59,845 nucleotides of DNA from Aquibium sp. A9E412. Lineage in GTDB: Bacteria > Pseudomonadota > Alphaproteobacteria > Rhizobiales > Rhizobiaceae. The notes under the pieces were generated by a model. The model did not search any database. It saw only the letters and a list, made by a program, of their open reading frames with translations, and was not told the origin of the DNA. This document shows, in pieces, positions 45,855-53,958 of this stretch. Within the stretch, counting starts at the first letter, position 1; each line of letters opens with the position of its first letter. Position numbers and translations under genes: made by a program. The stretch lies in assembly GCF_030398335.1 (NCBI RefSeq), contig NZ_JAOAOP010000018.1, positions 1-59,845 on the forward strand. The letters run 5' to 3'.

Positions 45855-46688
45855 TTAGTGAGTGGACGCGGTGCGCTGGCTCGCGTGCCACGGGATCGAC
45901 AGCCGTTCGATCGCTTCGGCGGCGTACCAGATGGCAATGCCGAAGATGGAGATGACGACGACCGCGGCGAAGGCGAGCGGCGTCTCCAGGCTGCCCACGG
46001 CCTGGATCAGCACATGGCCCAGGCCGACATTCGAGGCGACGAACTCGCCGATCACGGCACCGACGGGCGCCATGGTGATCGAGATCTTGATGCCGGCGAA
46101 GATCGTCGGCAGAGCCCCGGGTATCTTGATCTTCCACAGCGACTGCAGCGGGCTGGCCGTCATCGAGCGGGCGAGCTGCAGCATCTCGGGGTCGGCGCTC
46201 TTCAGGCCGGCCACCGTGTTGACGACGATGGGGAAGAAGGTGAAGACGACGACGAACAGCACCTCGCTGGTCATGCCGAAGCCGAACCACACCAGGAACA
46301 GCGGCGCGATCACGACCTTGGGGATCGCGTGCGAGATCACCAGCCACGGATAGACGGCGCGGTCGAAGATGCGCGAGGCGCTGATCGCCGCGCCGACGGC
46401 GATGCCGCTGACCAGCGCGATGACGAAGCCGAGCGCAGACGCCATGGCGGTGAAGCCGAGCTGGCGCATCAGCAGATCGAAGCGCTCGATCAGCACCGTG
46501 AGGATCAGCGTCGGCGCCGGCAGAAGATAGGCCGGCACGTCGTTGAGCCGCACGAACCCCTCCCACACCGCCAGCACCAGCACGGCGCTGAGGATCGGCG
46601 GCAGAAGCGAGATGGCCAGGTCCGGCATGCGGTAGGCGGCGACGGCGCGCGTGCGCGCGGTTCGACCGGTATCGGTGACACTGCTCAT
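45855..46688 (-). CDS. ABC transporter permease
   Basis: The 277-residue integral membrane protein has about six hydrophobic segments and the cytoplasmic EAA-type loop (AGLKSADPEMLQLARSMTAS followed by KIKIPGALPTIFAGIKIS), as in SsuC/TauC/NitT-family permeases. It overlaps the ATPase gene by four bases (ATGA) and precedes the solute-binding gene by 29 bases. Confidence 0.94.
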   Translation of the reverse strand: MSSVTDTGRTARTRAVAAYRMPDLAISLLPPILSAVLVLAVWEGFVRLNDVPAYLLPAPTLILTVLIERFDLLMRQLGFTAMASALGFVIALVSGIAVGAAISASRIFDRAVYPWLVISHAIPKVVIAPLFLVWFGFGMTSEVLFVVVFTFFPIVVNTVAGLKSADPEMLQLARSMTASPLQSLWKIKIPGALPTIFAGIKISITMAPVGAVIGEFVASNVGLGHVLIQAVGSLETPLAFAAVVVISIFGIAIWYAAEAIERLSIPWHASQRTASTH

Positions 46689-47482
46689 CCGACGAGGACC
46701 CCCGTGCGTTCGAAGTGGATGCGGATGCGGCGGACGATCGCCGTGAAGTCGGCGTCCTCGCGCAGGCTGAGCTTGCGCGGGCGGGCGAACGACACGTCGA
46801 TGTCGTCGAGGATGGTGCCCGGGCGGCCGGACATGACGAGCACCCGGTCGCCGAGGAACACGGCCTCGGCGATGCTGTGCGTGATCAGCACGGTGGTGAC
46901 GTTCTGCTGCCGGCTGATGTCCTGCAGCAGCACGTTCATCTGGTCGCGCGTCAGCGCGTCGAGCGCGCTGAAGGGCTCGTCGAGCAGCAGCATGGCCGGC
47001 CGGCAGACCAGCGCGCGGGCGATCGCCACGCGCTGGCGCATGCCGCCGGAAAGCTGCCACGGATAGCTGTCCTTGAAGCCGCCGACGCCGAGCTGCTCGA
47101 GCAGCTCGGCGGCCCGCTCGCGCGTCGCCCGATCGTTGGTGCCGCGGAATTCCGCCGGCAGCAGCACGTTGTCGAGCGCGGTGCGCCAGTCGAGCAAAAG
47201 GTCGCGCTGGAACACCAGACCGACGTCGCCGAGCGGCCGCTCGACCGCCTTGCCGGCGAAGCTGGCGCGGCCGCTCGTCGCCGGCTCGAGGCCGGCGAGG
47301 ATGCGCAGCAGCGTGCTCTTGCCGCAGCCGCTCGGACCGACGATCGACAGGCTGGTGCCGTCCTCGATGCTGAAGCTGACCGGGCCGAAGGCGTGCACCT
47401 CGCCGTAGCGCTTCGAGACCTCGTCGAGGACGATGCCTTCGGCCGGCGCGGCGCTTCTCGTTGCCGGGGCCGCCGCCATCAC
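46685..47482 (-). CDS. ABC transporter ATP-binding protein
   Basis: The 265-residue ATPase has Walker A GPSGCGKST, the Q-loop VGLVFQRD, the signature LSGGMRQRVAIARAL, Walker B MLLLDEPFSALD and the switch His in LITHSIAEA. It belongs to the SsuB/TauB/NrtD group and powers the importer above. Start codons GTG (47482) and ATG (47479) both overlap the stop of the M19 gene. Translation is therefore coupled along the operon. Confidence 0.95.
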   Translation of the reverse strand: MMAAAPATRSAAPAEGIVLDEVSKRYGEVHAFGPVSFSIEDGTSLSIVGPSGCGKSTLLRILAGLEPATSGRASFAGKAVERPLGDVGLVFQRDLLLDWRTALDNVLLPAEFRGTNDRATRERAAELLEQLGVGGFKDSYPWQLSGGMRQRVAIARALVCRPAMLLLDEPFSALDALTRDQMNVLLQDISRQQNVTTVLITHSIAEAVFLGDRVLVMSGRPGTILDDIDVSFARPRKLSLREDADFTAIVRRIRIHFERTGVLVG

Positions 47483-48504
47483 GCGGCCGCCTTCTCGACC
47501 TTGGCCGGCTCGAACGCCTCGGAGAAGAGGCGCAGCCAGTTCTGGCCGAGGATCTTGCCGCGCTCAGCTTCCGAGAAGCCGCGCCTGGCCAGCCCGTCGA
47601 TGATGTTGGCGAAGTCGGCCGGCGAGCGGAACCACTCCTGCCATGCCTCGTGCGGCGCGTAGGGCGGGATCTTCGCCTGCTCGCGCGACCAGCGGGCGTA
47701 GCGCCACCAGGTGCGGATCGAGGCGGGATGGCCGGCGCAGTAGTCGGTGCCGATGCCGACCGCGTCGACGCCCATCAGGTCGACGGTGCGCGCCACCAGC
47801 TCGGTGAACTCCTCGAGCGTGGCGTCGGTGCCCTTGGCGATCAGCGAGCGGTTGGGGCACACGCCGAGGACGCCCTTGCGCCGCGACAGCGCCTTGAGCG
47901 CCTCGCTGGTCTTCAGCCGGCCCGGCCCGAAGCCCGGGTCCTCGACGAAGGCGCGGGCGTTGGAATGGGTGATGGCGACCGGCCGCGAGGAGTATTCGAT
48001 GGCGTCGAGCGTGGTGCGCTCGCCGCAATGCGACAGGTCGATCAGGACGCCGACGCGGTTCATCTCGTCGACGGCGGTGCGGCCGAAGCGCGACGACAGG
48101 CCGCTGTCGCTCTCCTCCCAGTAGCCGGCGCCGATGTAGTTCTGCAGGTTGTAGGTGAGCTGCATGATGCGCACGCCGAGCTCGCGGAAGGTGGCGATCA
48201 GCTCGATGTCGTGCTCGATGGGCGCGGTGTTCTGGAAGCCGAGCACGACGGCGGTGCGGCCCGAGGCGGCGATCTTCTCGATGTCGCCGCCGCGCAGCGC
48301 CGGCGCGACCAGGTCGGCGTTGTCGGCGAAGGCCTGGCGCCAGGCCGCGAGCCGCTCGAGGGTGGCCTTGGCCCCCTCCCAGATGGCCACGGTGACGTGC
48401 ACGCAGCCGACATTGCCGGCGCGCCACTCCTCGAACCAGCGCCGTTCGGGCACCGGGTACTGCAGCGCATCGATGATCAGGGGATGGGCGGTGCTGTCGG
48501 ACAT
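47479..48504 (-). CDS. M19 dipeptidase-like protein lacking several metal ligands
   Basis: The 341-residue protein follows the membrane dipeptidase fold (GVRIMQLTYNLQNYIG, GRTAVDEMNRVGVLIDLSHCG, AITHSNARAF, GVDAVGIGTDYCAG; some given in part). However the N-terminal HxD motif of M19 zinc peptidases is replaced by IIDALQYP, the bridging Glu position reads GFQNTAP, and the second His region (DHPRN in many M19 enzymes) reads VEDPGFGPG. It may use another metal arrangement or have a different reaction. It is conserved in position between aldehyde dehydrogenase and ABC genes. Confidence 0.8.
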   Translation of the reverse strand: MSDSTAHPLIIDALQYPVPERRWFEEWRAGNVGCVHVTVAIWEGAKATLERLAAWRQAFADNADLVAPALRGGDIEKIAASGRTAVVLGFQNTAPIEHDIELIATFRELGVRIMQLTYNLQNYIGAGYWEESDSGLSSRFGRTAVDEMNRVGVLIDLSHCGERTTLDAIEYSSRPVAITHSNARAFVEDPGFGPGRLKTSEALKALSRRKGVLGVCPNRSLIAKGTDATLEEFTELVARTVDLMGVDAVGIGTDYCAGHPASIRTWWRYARWSREQAKIPPYAPHEAWQEWFRSPADFANIIDGLARRGFSEAERGKILGQNWLRLFSEAFEPAKVEKAAA

Positions 48505-48542
48505 GGGTCTTCCTGTTGCGTGTTGCGGGATGGCCGGGCGCC

Positions 48543-50018
48543 TCAGGCGGCGAACGGATCGGCCGGCGGCGCGTGATCGGTGACGGTGGCCTTGACGATC
48601 TGGAACTCGCGCATCGCCTCGAGGCCGTTCTCGCGGCCGAGACCGGACTGCTTGTAGCCGCCGAAGGGCACGCGGTAGTCCATCATGCGGTAGGCGTTGA
48701 CCCACACGGTGCCGGCCTTGAGACGGCGCGAGACGCGGTCGGCACGCGCCATGTCGCGCGTCCACAGGCCGGCGGCCAGGCCGTACTGGCTGTCGTTGGC
48801 GATTGCCACGGCCTCCTCCTCGTCGTCGAACGGCACCACGGCGACGACCGGGCCGAACACCTCCTCGCGCCAGATCTCCGATTGCGAGGCGGCGCCGAGC
48901 ACCAGCGTCGGGCTGAAGAAGAAGCCCTTGTCGAACGGCGCCGGCAGCTCGGGACGGCCGCCGCCGACCACCGTCGCGCCGGCCGCGGCCGCGCCTTCGA
49001 CCATGCCGGACACGCGCTCGAACTGGCGTGCGGAGGCGAGCGGGCCGATATGGGTCGACGGATCGAGCGGGTTGCCGAGGCGCAGTTCCGCCGCGCCCGC
49101 CGTCAGTCGCTCGACGAAGGCATCGAAATGGCGGCGGTGGACGAGGAGCCGCGAGCCGGCGACGCAGGTCTGCCCGGCGTTGGAGAACACGCCCTGGCGG
49201 GCGGCGACGTAGGCGGATTCGACGTCGGCGTCGTCGAACACGATGTGCGCCGACTTGCCGCCGGCCTCGCAGACGAAGCGCTTCATGCGCGCGCCCGCCT
49301 CCGCGCCGATGCGCCGGGCCGTCGCCGAGCTGCCGGTGAAGGAGATCATCGCCGTGCGCTCGTCCTCGATCAGCGCGCGGCCGACCGCTTCCGATCCCGG
49401 CACCACGTTGAGCACGCCGCGCGGAATGCCGGCCTCGACGGCCAGTTCGCCGAGCAGCAGCGTCGTGCCCGGACACTCGATCGGCGGCTTGACGACGATG
49501 GCGTTGCCGGCGGCGAGTGCGGGCGCCATCTTCCAGGCGCCGAGCGAGAACGGGCCGTTGAACGGGGTGATCGCCGCGACGACGCCGACCGGCTCGAGGG
49601 CCGTCTTCGCCTCCGCGCTCTTCGACAGGCGGATCGTCTGGCCGGCGATCTTGTCGGCCATGCCGCCGTAGAAGCGGTACCAGGCGGCCGCGCGCGCCAT
49701 CTCGCGCTGCGTCGTCTTGAGCAGTTTGCCGGCGGCGCGCACCTCGAGCGGCGCCAGGCGCTCGGCGTTCTGCTCGATCAGATCGGCCAGCCGGAACATC
49801 AGCCGGCCGCGCTGGGTGGGATCCATCTCGCGCCACTCGGCGCTGTCGGCGGCACGCGTCGCCGCGTCGAGCGCGGCATCGACCAGGTCGGCGGAATCCG
49901 TCGCCTCGCCCCAGGCCTCGGCGGTCGCGGGATCGACCAGCGGAACCCGCTCGCCCGACCCGGAAACCGCCGCTCCATCGACAAAGGCGCCGAAGCGCGA
50001 AACACCGTCTGCAGACAT
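48543..50018 (-). CDS. NAD(P)-dependent aldehyde dehydrogenase
   Basis: The 491-residue enzyme is the first gene of the LacI-controlled operon. The general base is E251 (FVCEAGGKS) and the nucleophile C285 (NAGQTCVAGSR); the cofactor regions TPFNGPF and GSSATARRIG are present. The specificity is not recognisable; it is not a second BetB by its active-site surroundings. It begins just downstream of two LacI-type operators. It has 38 bases to the M19 gene. Confidence 0.92.
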   Translation of the reverse strand: MSADGVSRFGAFVDGAAVSGSGERVPLVDPATAEAWGEATDSADLVDAALDAATRAADSAEWREMDPTQRGRLMFRLADLIEQNAERLAPLEVRAAGKLLKTTQREMARAAAWYRFYGGMADKIAGQTIRLSKSAEAKTALEPVGVVAAITPFNGPFSLGAWKMAPALAAGNAIVVKPPIECPGTTLLLGELAVEAGIPRGVLNVVPGSEAVGRALIEDERTAMISFTGSSATARRIGAEAGARMKRFVCEAGGKSAHIVFDDADVESAYVAARQGVFSNAGQTCVAGSRLLVHRRHFDAFVERLTAGAAELRLGNPLDPSTHIGPLASARQFERVSGMVEGAAAAGATVVGGGRPELPAPFDKGFFFSPTLVLGAASQSEIWREEVFGPVVAVVPFDDEEEAVAIANDSQYGLAAGLWTRDMARADRVSRRLKAGTVWVNAYRMMDYRVPFGGYKQSGLGRENGLEAMREFQIVKATVTDHAPPADPFAA

Positions 50019-50043
50019 TCAAAACCTCCTGATATGCTCGCTT

Positions 50044-50057
50044 TGTAAACGTTATCT
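50044..50057. promoter_or_regulatory. LacI-type operator 1 (AACGTT core)
   Basis: The sequence TGTAAACGTTATCT has a palindromic AACGTT core and matches the left arm of the LacI-family consensus TGTAAACGTTTACA, with the right arm degenerate. It lies 26 bases upstream of the aldehyde dehydrogenase start. Its centre is 21 bases, two helical turns, from operator 2. Confidence 0.7.
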
Positions 50058-50064
50058 CACGCCT

Positions 50065-50078
50065 TGTCAACGTTTACA
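50065..50078. promoter_or_regulatory. LacI-type operator 2 (AACGTT core)
   Basis: The sequence TGTCAACGTTTACA differs from the perfect palindrome TGTAAACGTTTACA at one position. Together with operator 1 it sits in the only promoter region of the eight-gene operon whose last gene encodes a LacI regulator, so autoregulation is likely. Confidence 0.75.
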
Positions 50079-50242
50079 TGACGACTGATTCACCGCCATG
50101 GCCGGTCCGGCACGCGCGCGGAAAAGCAAGGCTGCAGCAAACGGTCGAAGGGTGTTCGCGGCGTGGCCGCGCGCGTGCCCGCAAGCCTGGCGGGACGCAG
50201 CAGCACGGGCCGATCCGCGCTTCCGTGAAACGCAGAACGGCG

Positions 50243-51400
50243 CTAGAGCGGCGGCTCGTCGCGCAGGTAGCGGGCGAGCGTCGCGGCGACCTCGGCCACC
50301 GGCGTGTCCTCCGGCACGAGCGCCCAGCGCCGTTCCGGCGACGGCGCATTGCGCGCCAGCGGCACCACGCCGGCATCGGTCATGCAGGGGAAGTCGGGGG
50401 TGTCGGGGCTTTCCAGGCCGCCGCTGTCGAAGCGGCGCGCCACCGCCAGGAATTCGGCCGGGTCGGCGGCGAACACGTAGCCGCGGCAGCTCACCTGCGG
50501 CCCGTCGGCGCCGGGTGCGCTGTCGACGAGGCACAGATAGTGGCCGGACCCCTCGCCCGCCGCGGCCACCGGCAGCACGAAGCGGGTCATCATCTGCACC
50601 GCGCCGAAGACGTCGTTGACGAGGCTGACGGGGCGCGGCCGCGCGCCCCAGCCGGTGTCGTCGAGCACGCGCGCCAGCTCCCGCGCGGCCCCGGAAAAGC
50701 GCGACGTCGTGCCCCACACCCAGCCGTTCAGGCACAGGTTGGTCACCATGCTTGCGGTCAGCGCCGGCGGCGGCGCGACGCCGGCGAGCTCGACGCCAAT
50801 GCGCACCAGATCGCGCACCGTGGCGACCGCGTAGAGCGCGTCGCGCTGCGGCGTCATCATGTCGGCGGCCACGTCCGGCGGCACCGCCAGATCCTCCGCA
50901 ATGCGGATGAAGTCCGTCACCGTGCGGATCGCGTGATCGTAGGCGCGCTCCACCACCGCCTCGGTCAACGCGCCGTCCGACAGCGCCAGAAACGGCGCGT
51001 GAAAGGCGACGCGCGCGCCCGCCTCGATGCCGCGCGCCACAGTGGTCATGCCTTCCTCGCCGCTCGCCGTGCCGCCGAGAAAGGCGATCGCGCAGGCCGA
51101 CAGGCAGACGTCGCCCGCCTCGACCAGGGTGCGCACCTGCGCTGCGGCGAAGAAGGCGGCCAGCGCCAGCCCCTCGCGATAGCTGCCGCCGGCGCTGTCG
51201 AGCGTCACCACCGTCGCGTCCTCGGCGACGGCGAGCCGCTTCAGCCGCGCCAGGTCGCCGGGCACGATCGGCCCGGCGAGGCGGATGCGGCGCAGCTCCG
51301 ACCAGCCGTCATGCGCCGTGCCGTCGAGGCGGATGTCGGCCGGCAGCGCGGCCGGGGGTGCCGCCAGCAGCAGCACGAGAACGAGAAACCGGCGCAGCAC
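50243..51400 (-). CDS. ClpP-like periplasmic protein (COG3904 type)
   Basis: The 385-residue protein starts with a signal peptide (LRRFLVLVLLLAAPPAALP) at a GTG after GGGGGAGG. The first half has a ClpP/crotonase-like fold: VVTLDSAGGSYREGLALAAFF, then DVCLSACAIAFLGG with a candidate catalytic Ser, and a His in VAFHAPFLAL. The second half (about 200-385) is a less familiar cysteine-containing domain. The family is common in alphaproteobacteria but its role is unknown; an exported serine peptidase is the best guess. It is not coupled to its neighbours. Confidence 0.75.
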   Translation of the reverse strand: MLRRFLVLVLLLAAPPAALPADIRLDGTAHDGWSELRRIRLAGPIVPGDLARLKRLAVAEDATVVTLDSAGGSYREGLALAAFFAAAQVRTLVEAGDVCLSACAIAFLGGTASGEEGMTTVARGIEAGARVAFHAPFLALSDGALTEAVVERAYDHAIRTVTDFIRIAEDLAVPPDVAADMMTPQRDALYAVATVRDLVRIGVELAGVAPPPALTASMVTNLCLNGWVWGTTSRFSGAARELARVLDDTGWGARPRPVSLVNDVFGAVQMMTRFVLPVAAAGEGSGHYLCLVDSAPGADGPQVSCRGYVFAADPAEFLAVARRFDSGGLESPDTPDFPCMTDAGVVPLARNAPSPERRWALVPEDTPVAEVAATLARYLRDEPPL

Positions 51401-51487
51401 CCCACCTCCCCCGGCGCCTCGGCGATACCGCGACCGGCGCCCTGCCGGGCATAGCGCCACCGCCGGCGCCGGCCGTCAAGATGCCGC

Positions 51488-52027
51488 TCAGAGGGTGCTC
51501 GTGTAGTAGAAGATGTGGCTGCCCACCTTGCCGGTGCGCTGCAGCTTGTCGGCCCACCACGGCTCGACCCAGTCGGCGTGGTAGTGCGTCGAGCGGCCGA
51601 CCGGCCCGCTGGCCTGGCGGCAGGTGCTGTCGCAGCGCAGCGTGTCGGAGGCGATGCGCTTGGCCTTGTCGTAGGCGCGCGGCTCGGCGATGCGCTCGGG
51701 CAGGCCGTCGCAGGCGAAGGAGAACTGGCAGGCGTCGCGCATGTGCTCGTTCTGGAAGACGACGCCGCACACGCTGTCGGGATAGTAGGCGCTGTCGACC
51801 CGGTTGAGGATCACGCGGGCGACGGCGCGCTGGCCGTCGAGCGGCTCGCCGCGCGCCTCGAAGTAGATCGCCTGGGCCAGGCACTCGGCTTCCTTCTGGA
51901 AGCTGCGGTAGACGGGCGGTTCGGGCCGGATGAGCGGCGCGGCCGCGGCCGCGCCCGCCCACGCCAGGACAAACGCGGCGCACAGCGCGCCGGCGACGGG
52001 CCGCAGGCCCGCGAGCGATCGGTTCAT
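51488..52027 (-). CDS. Cell wall hydrolase, SleB/CwlJ family
   Basis: The 179-residue protein has a signal peptide (about residues 1-29) and one SleB hydrolase domain: ECLAQAIYFEARGEPLDGQRAVARVILNRV (given in part), with the catalytic Glu in YFEARGE, then CQFSFACDG and STHYHADWVEPWW. In non-sporulating alphaproteobacteria these enzymes act on peptidoglycan during growth. The four cysteines could form disulfides. It is 87 bases before the ClpP-like gene on the same strand. Confidence 0.92.
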   Translation of the reverse strand: MNRSLAGLRPVAGALCAAFVLAWAGAAAAAPLIRPEPPVYRSFQKEAECLAQAIYFEARGEPLDGQRAVARVILNRVDSAYYPDSVCGVVFQNEHMRDACQFSFACDGLPERIAEPRAYDKAKRIASDTLRCDSTCRQASGPVGRSTHYHADWVEPWWADKLQRTGKVGSHIFYYTSTL

Positions 52028-52305
52028 GATGCAACCCCAGTGTTTTCTTGCTGTTGTGGCCGCCTTTCCCGAATCAATGGGGCAGCAAGTTGAAAGGCCT
52101 GCGGCAGAACATGGGCCTTTGCGGTCGGCGGCGATTTTTTCGCCGCGCGGCGCCGGCCGGGCGCTTTCGCGCGGCCCGCCGCTCGGGCATAAGGTGCGGC
52201 CGGATGCCACGCCGCGCCCGCTGCGCGGCCAGCCGAGGAGAGCCGCCCTGCCTGCCGTGACCCGACGCCCGCGCCCCGTCGGCGCCCGCCGCCCCGGCTC
52301 CGGCC

Positions 52306-53241
52306 GTGGCTGAGCGCGGCGGCCGTCCGGCGCTCGCCGCCGTCGACTGGGGCACCAGCAGCTTCCGGCTGTGGCTCGTCGACGAGGCCGGCACGGTGCT
52401 CGCCGCGCGGCGCAGCGACGAGGGCCTGGCGCGCGGCGCGGCGGAGGGCTTCGCCACGATCCTCGAGCGCCACCTTGGCGCGCTTGCCGCGCCGGCCGGG
52501 CTGCCGGCGCTGGTGTGCGGCATGGCAGGCTCGCGCCAGGGCTGGCGCGAGGCGCCCTATGTCGACACGCCGGCGCGGCTCGCCGATCTCGCCGCGTTCG
52601 CCGTCGCCGCGCCCGATGCCCTACGCCCGGTGTGGCTGATGCCCGGCATCGCGCAGCGCGACCCCGCGCGGCCCGACGTGATGCGCGGCGAGGAGACCCA
52701 GCTCCTCGGCGCCTTCGGCGCACGGGCCAACGGCGTCGCCTGCCTGCCCGGCACGCACGCCAAGTGGGCGCGCATGGCGGCGGGCCGCGTCGTCGCCTTC
52801 GCCACGCACATGACCGGCGAGCTCTATGGCGCGATCGGCCGGTCGACGATCCTCAGCCACGCGCTCGAAGCCGGGACGGGCGAGCCGGGCCCCGCCTTCG
52901 AGGCGGCGGTCGGCGACGCGCTCGCCGATCCGGGCGGGCTGACGGCGGCGCTGTTCGGCATCCGCGCCGGCCAGCTTCTCGGCCAGGCCGCGCGGACCGA
53001 CGGGGCGGCCCGGCTGTCGGGACTGCTGATCGGCACGGAGATCGCCCACGCCCGCGCCGGCCTGGCGCCGGGCGAAACGGTGACGCTGATCGCCGCCGGC
53101 GCGCTCGGCGCGCTCTACCGGCGCGCGCTGGCCGTGGCCGGCCTCGCCGTGCGGCCGGTCGATGCCGAAACCGCCGTGCGCGACGGGCTGCTTCGCGCCT
53201 GGACCGCGCACGGCAGAACCGCAGAGGACACACGCCCATGA
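52306..53241 (+). CDS. dgoK: 2-dehydro-3-deoxygalactonokinase
   Basis: The 311-residue kinase phosphorylates 2-keto-3-deoxygalactonate in the De Ley-Doudoroff route of galactose/galactonate catabolism. Family segments are AAVDWGTSSFRLWLVDEAG, VCGMAGSRQGW, MRGEETQLLGAFG, CLPGTHAKWA and THMTGELYGAIG. The start is a GTG with no obvious ribosome-binding site, so the exact N-terminus is uncertain. It overlaps dgoA by four bases. The dehydratase and dehydrogenase of the route are absent from the window. Confidence 0.92.
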   Translation: MAERGGRPALAAVDWGTSSFRLWLVDEAGTVLAARRSDEGLARGAAEGFATILERHLGALAAPAGLPALVCGMAGSRQGWREAPYVDTPARLADLAAFAVAAPDALRPVWLMPGIAQRDPARPDVMRGEETQLLGAFGARANGVACLPGTHAKWARMAAGRVVAFATHMTGELYGAIGRSTILSHALEAGTGEPGPAFEAAVGDALADPGGLTAALFGIRAGQLLGQAARTDGAARLSGLLIGTEIAHARAGLAPGETVTLIAAGALGALYRRALAVAGLAVRPVDAETAVRDGLLRAWTAHGRTAEDTRP

Positions 53242-53897
53242 GCGAACGCATCGCCTGGCCCGGGCTCGCCCGCGGCCTCGTCGCCATCCTGCGCGGCATC
53301 ACGCCCGACAGCGCCGTCGACGTCGCCGGGGCGCTGGCCGAGGCCGGCTTCGAGGCGATCGAGGTGCCGCTCAACTCGCCCGACCCCTTCGATACGATCG
53401 AGCGCATCGCCGCCGCGCTCGGCCAGCGCTGCCTGGTCGGCGCGGGAACGGTGCTCGAGGCGGACGACGTCGCGCGGCTGGCGGCGGCCGGCGGCCGGCT
53501 GTGCGTCAGCCCGAACGTCGATCCGGCGGTGATCGCGGCCGCACGGGCGGCCGGCATGGTGACGCTGCCTGGCGTCTTCTCGCCGAGCGAGGCGCTGACG
53601 GCGGCGCGCGCCGGCGCCTCGGCGCTCAAGTTCTTTCCGGCGAGCGTGCTCGGCCCGTCCGGCATCGCGGCGGTGGCCGCGGTGCTGCCGGCCGGCCTGC
53701 CGCTGGCCGCCGTCGGCGGCGTGTCGGAGCGCGATTTCGCCGGCTATGCGACACGCGGCGTGTCGCTGTTCGGGCTCGGCTCCAGCCTCTACCGGCCGGG
53801 CGCCACGGCCGACGAGACGGCGACGCGCGCGGCCGCCGCGGTGGCGGCCTACGATGCGGTGTTCGGCGCGGAGGCCGCACGGCCGGAGACGGGCTGA
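53238..53897 (+). CDS. dgoA: 2-dehydro-3-deoxy-6-phosphogalactonate aldolase
   Basis: The 219-residue class I aldolase splits KDPGal into pyruvate and glyceraldehyde 3-phosphate. The KDPG-aldolase fold is evident from VAILRGITPDSA, GFEAIEVPLNSPDP, VGAGTVLEADDV and ALKFFPASVLGP with the Schiff-base lysine. NSPDP in place of TLRTP-like sequences favours the galactonate over the gluconate enzyme. It is coupled to dgoK (ATGA). Confidence 0.92.
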   Translation: MSERIAWPGLARGLVAILRGITPDSAVDVAGALAEAGFEAIEVPLNSPDPFDTIERIAAALGQRCLVGAGTVLEADDVARLAAAGGRLCVSPNVDPAVIAAARAAGMVTLPGVFSPSEALTAARAGASALKFFPASVLGPSGIAAVAAVLPAGLPLAAVGGVSERDFAGYATRGVSLFGLGSSLYRPGATADETATRAAAAVAAYDAVFGAEAARPETG

Positions 53898-53958
53898 GGT
53901 TCGGCGCGGGCGCGGCCGTCGCCGACGGCCGGCCGGGCCGGAGGCCGGCGGTGCCGCC

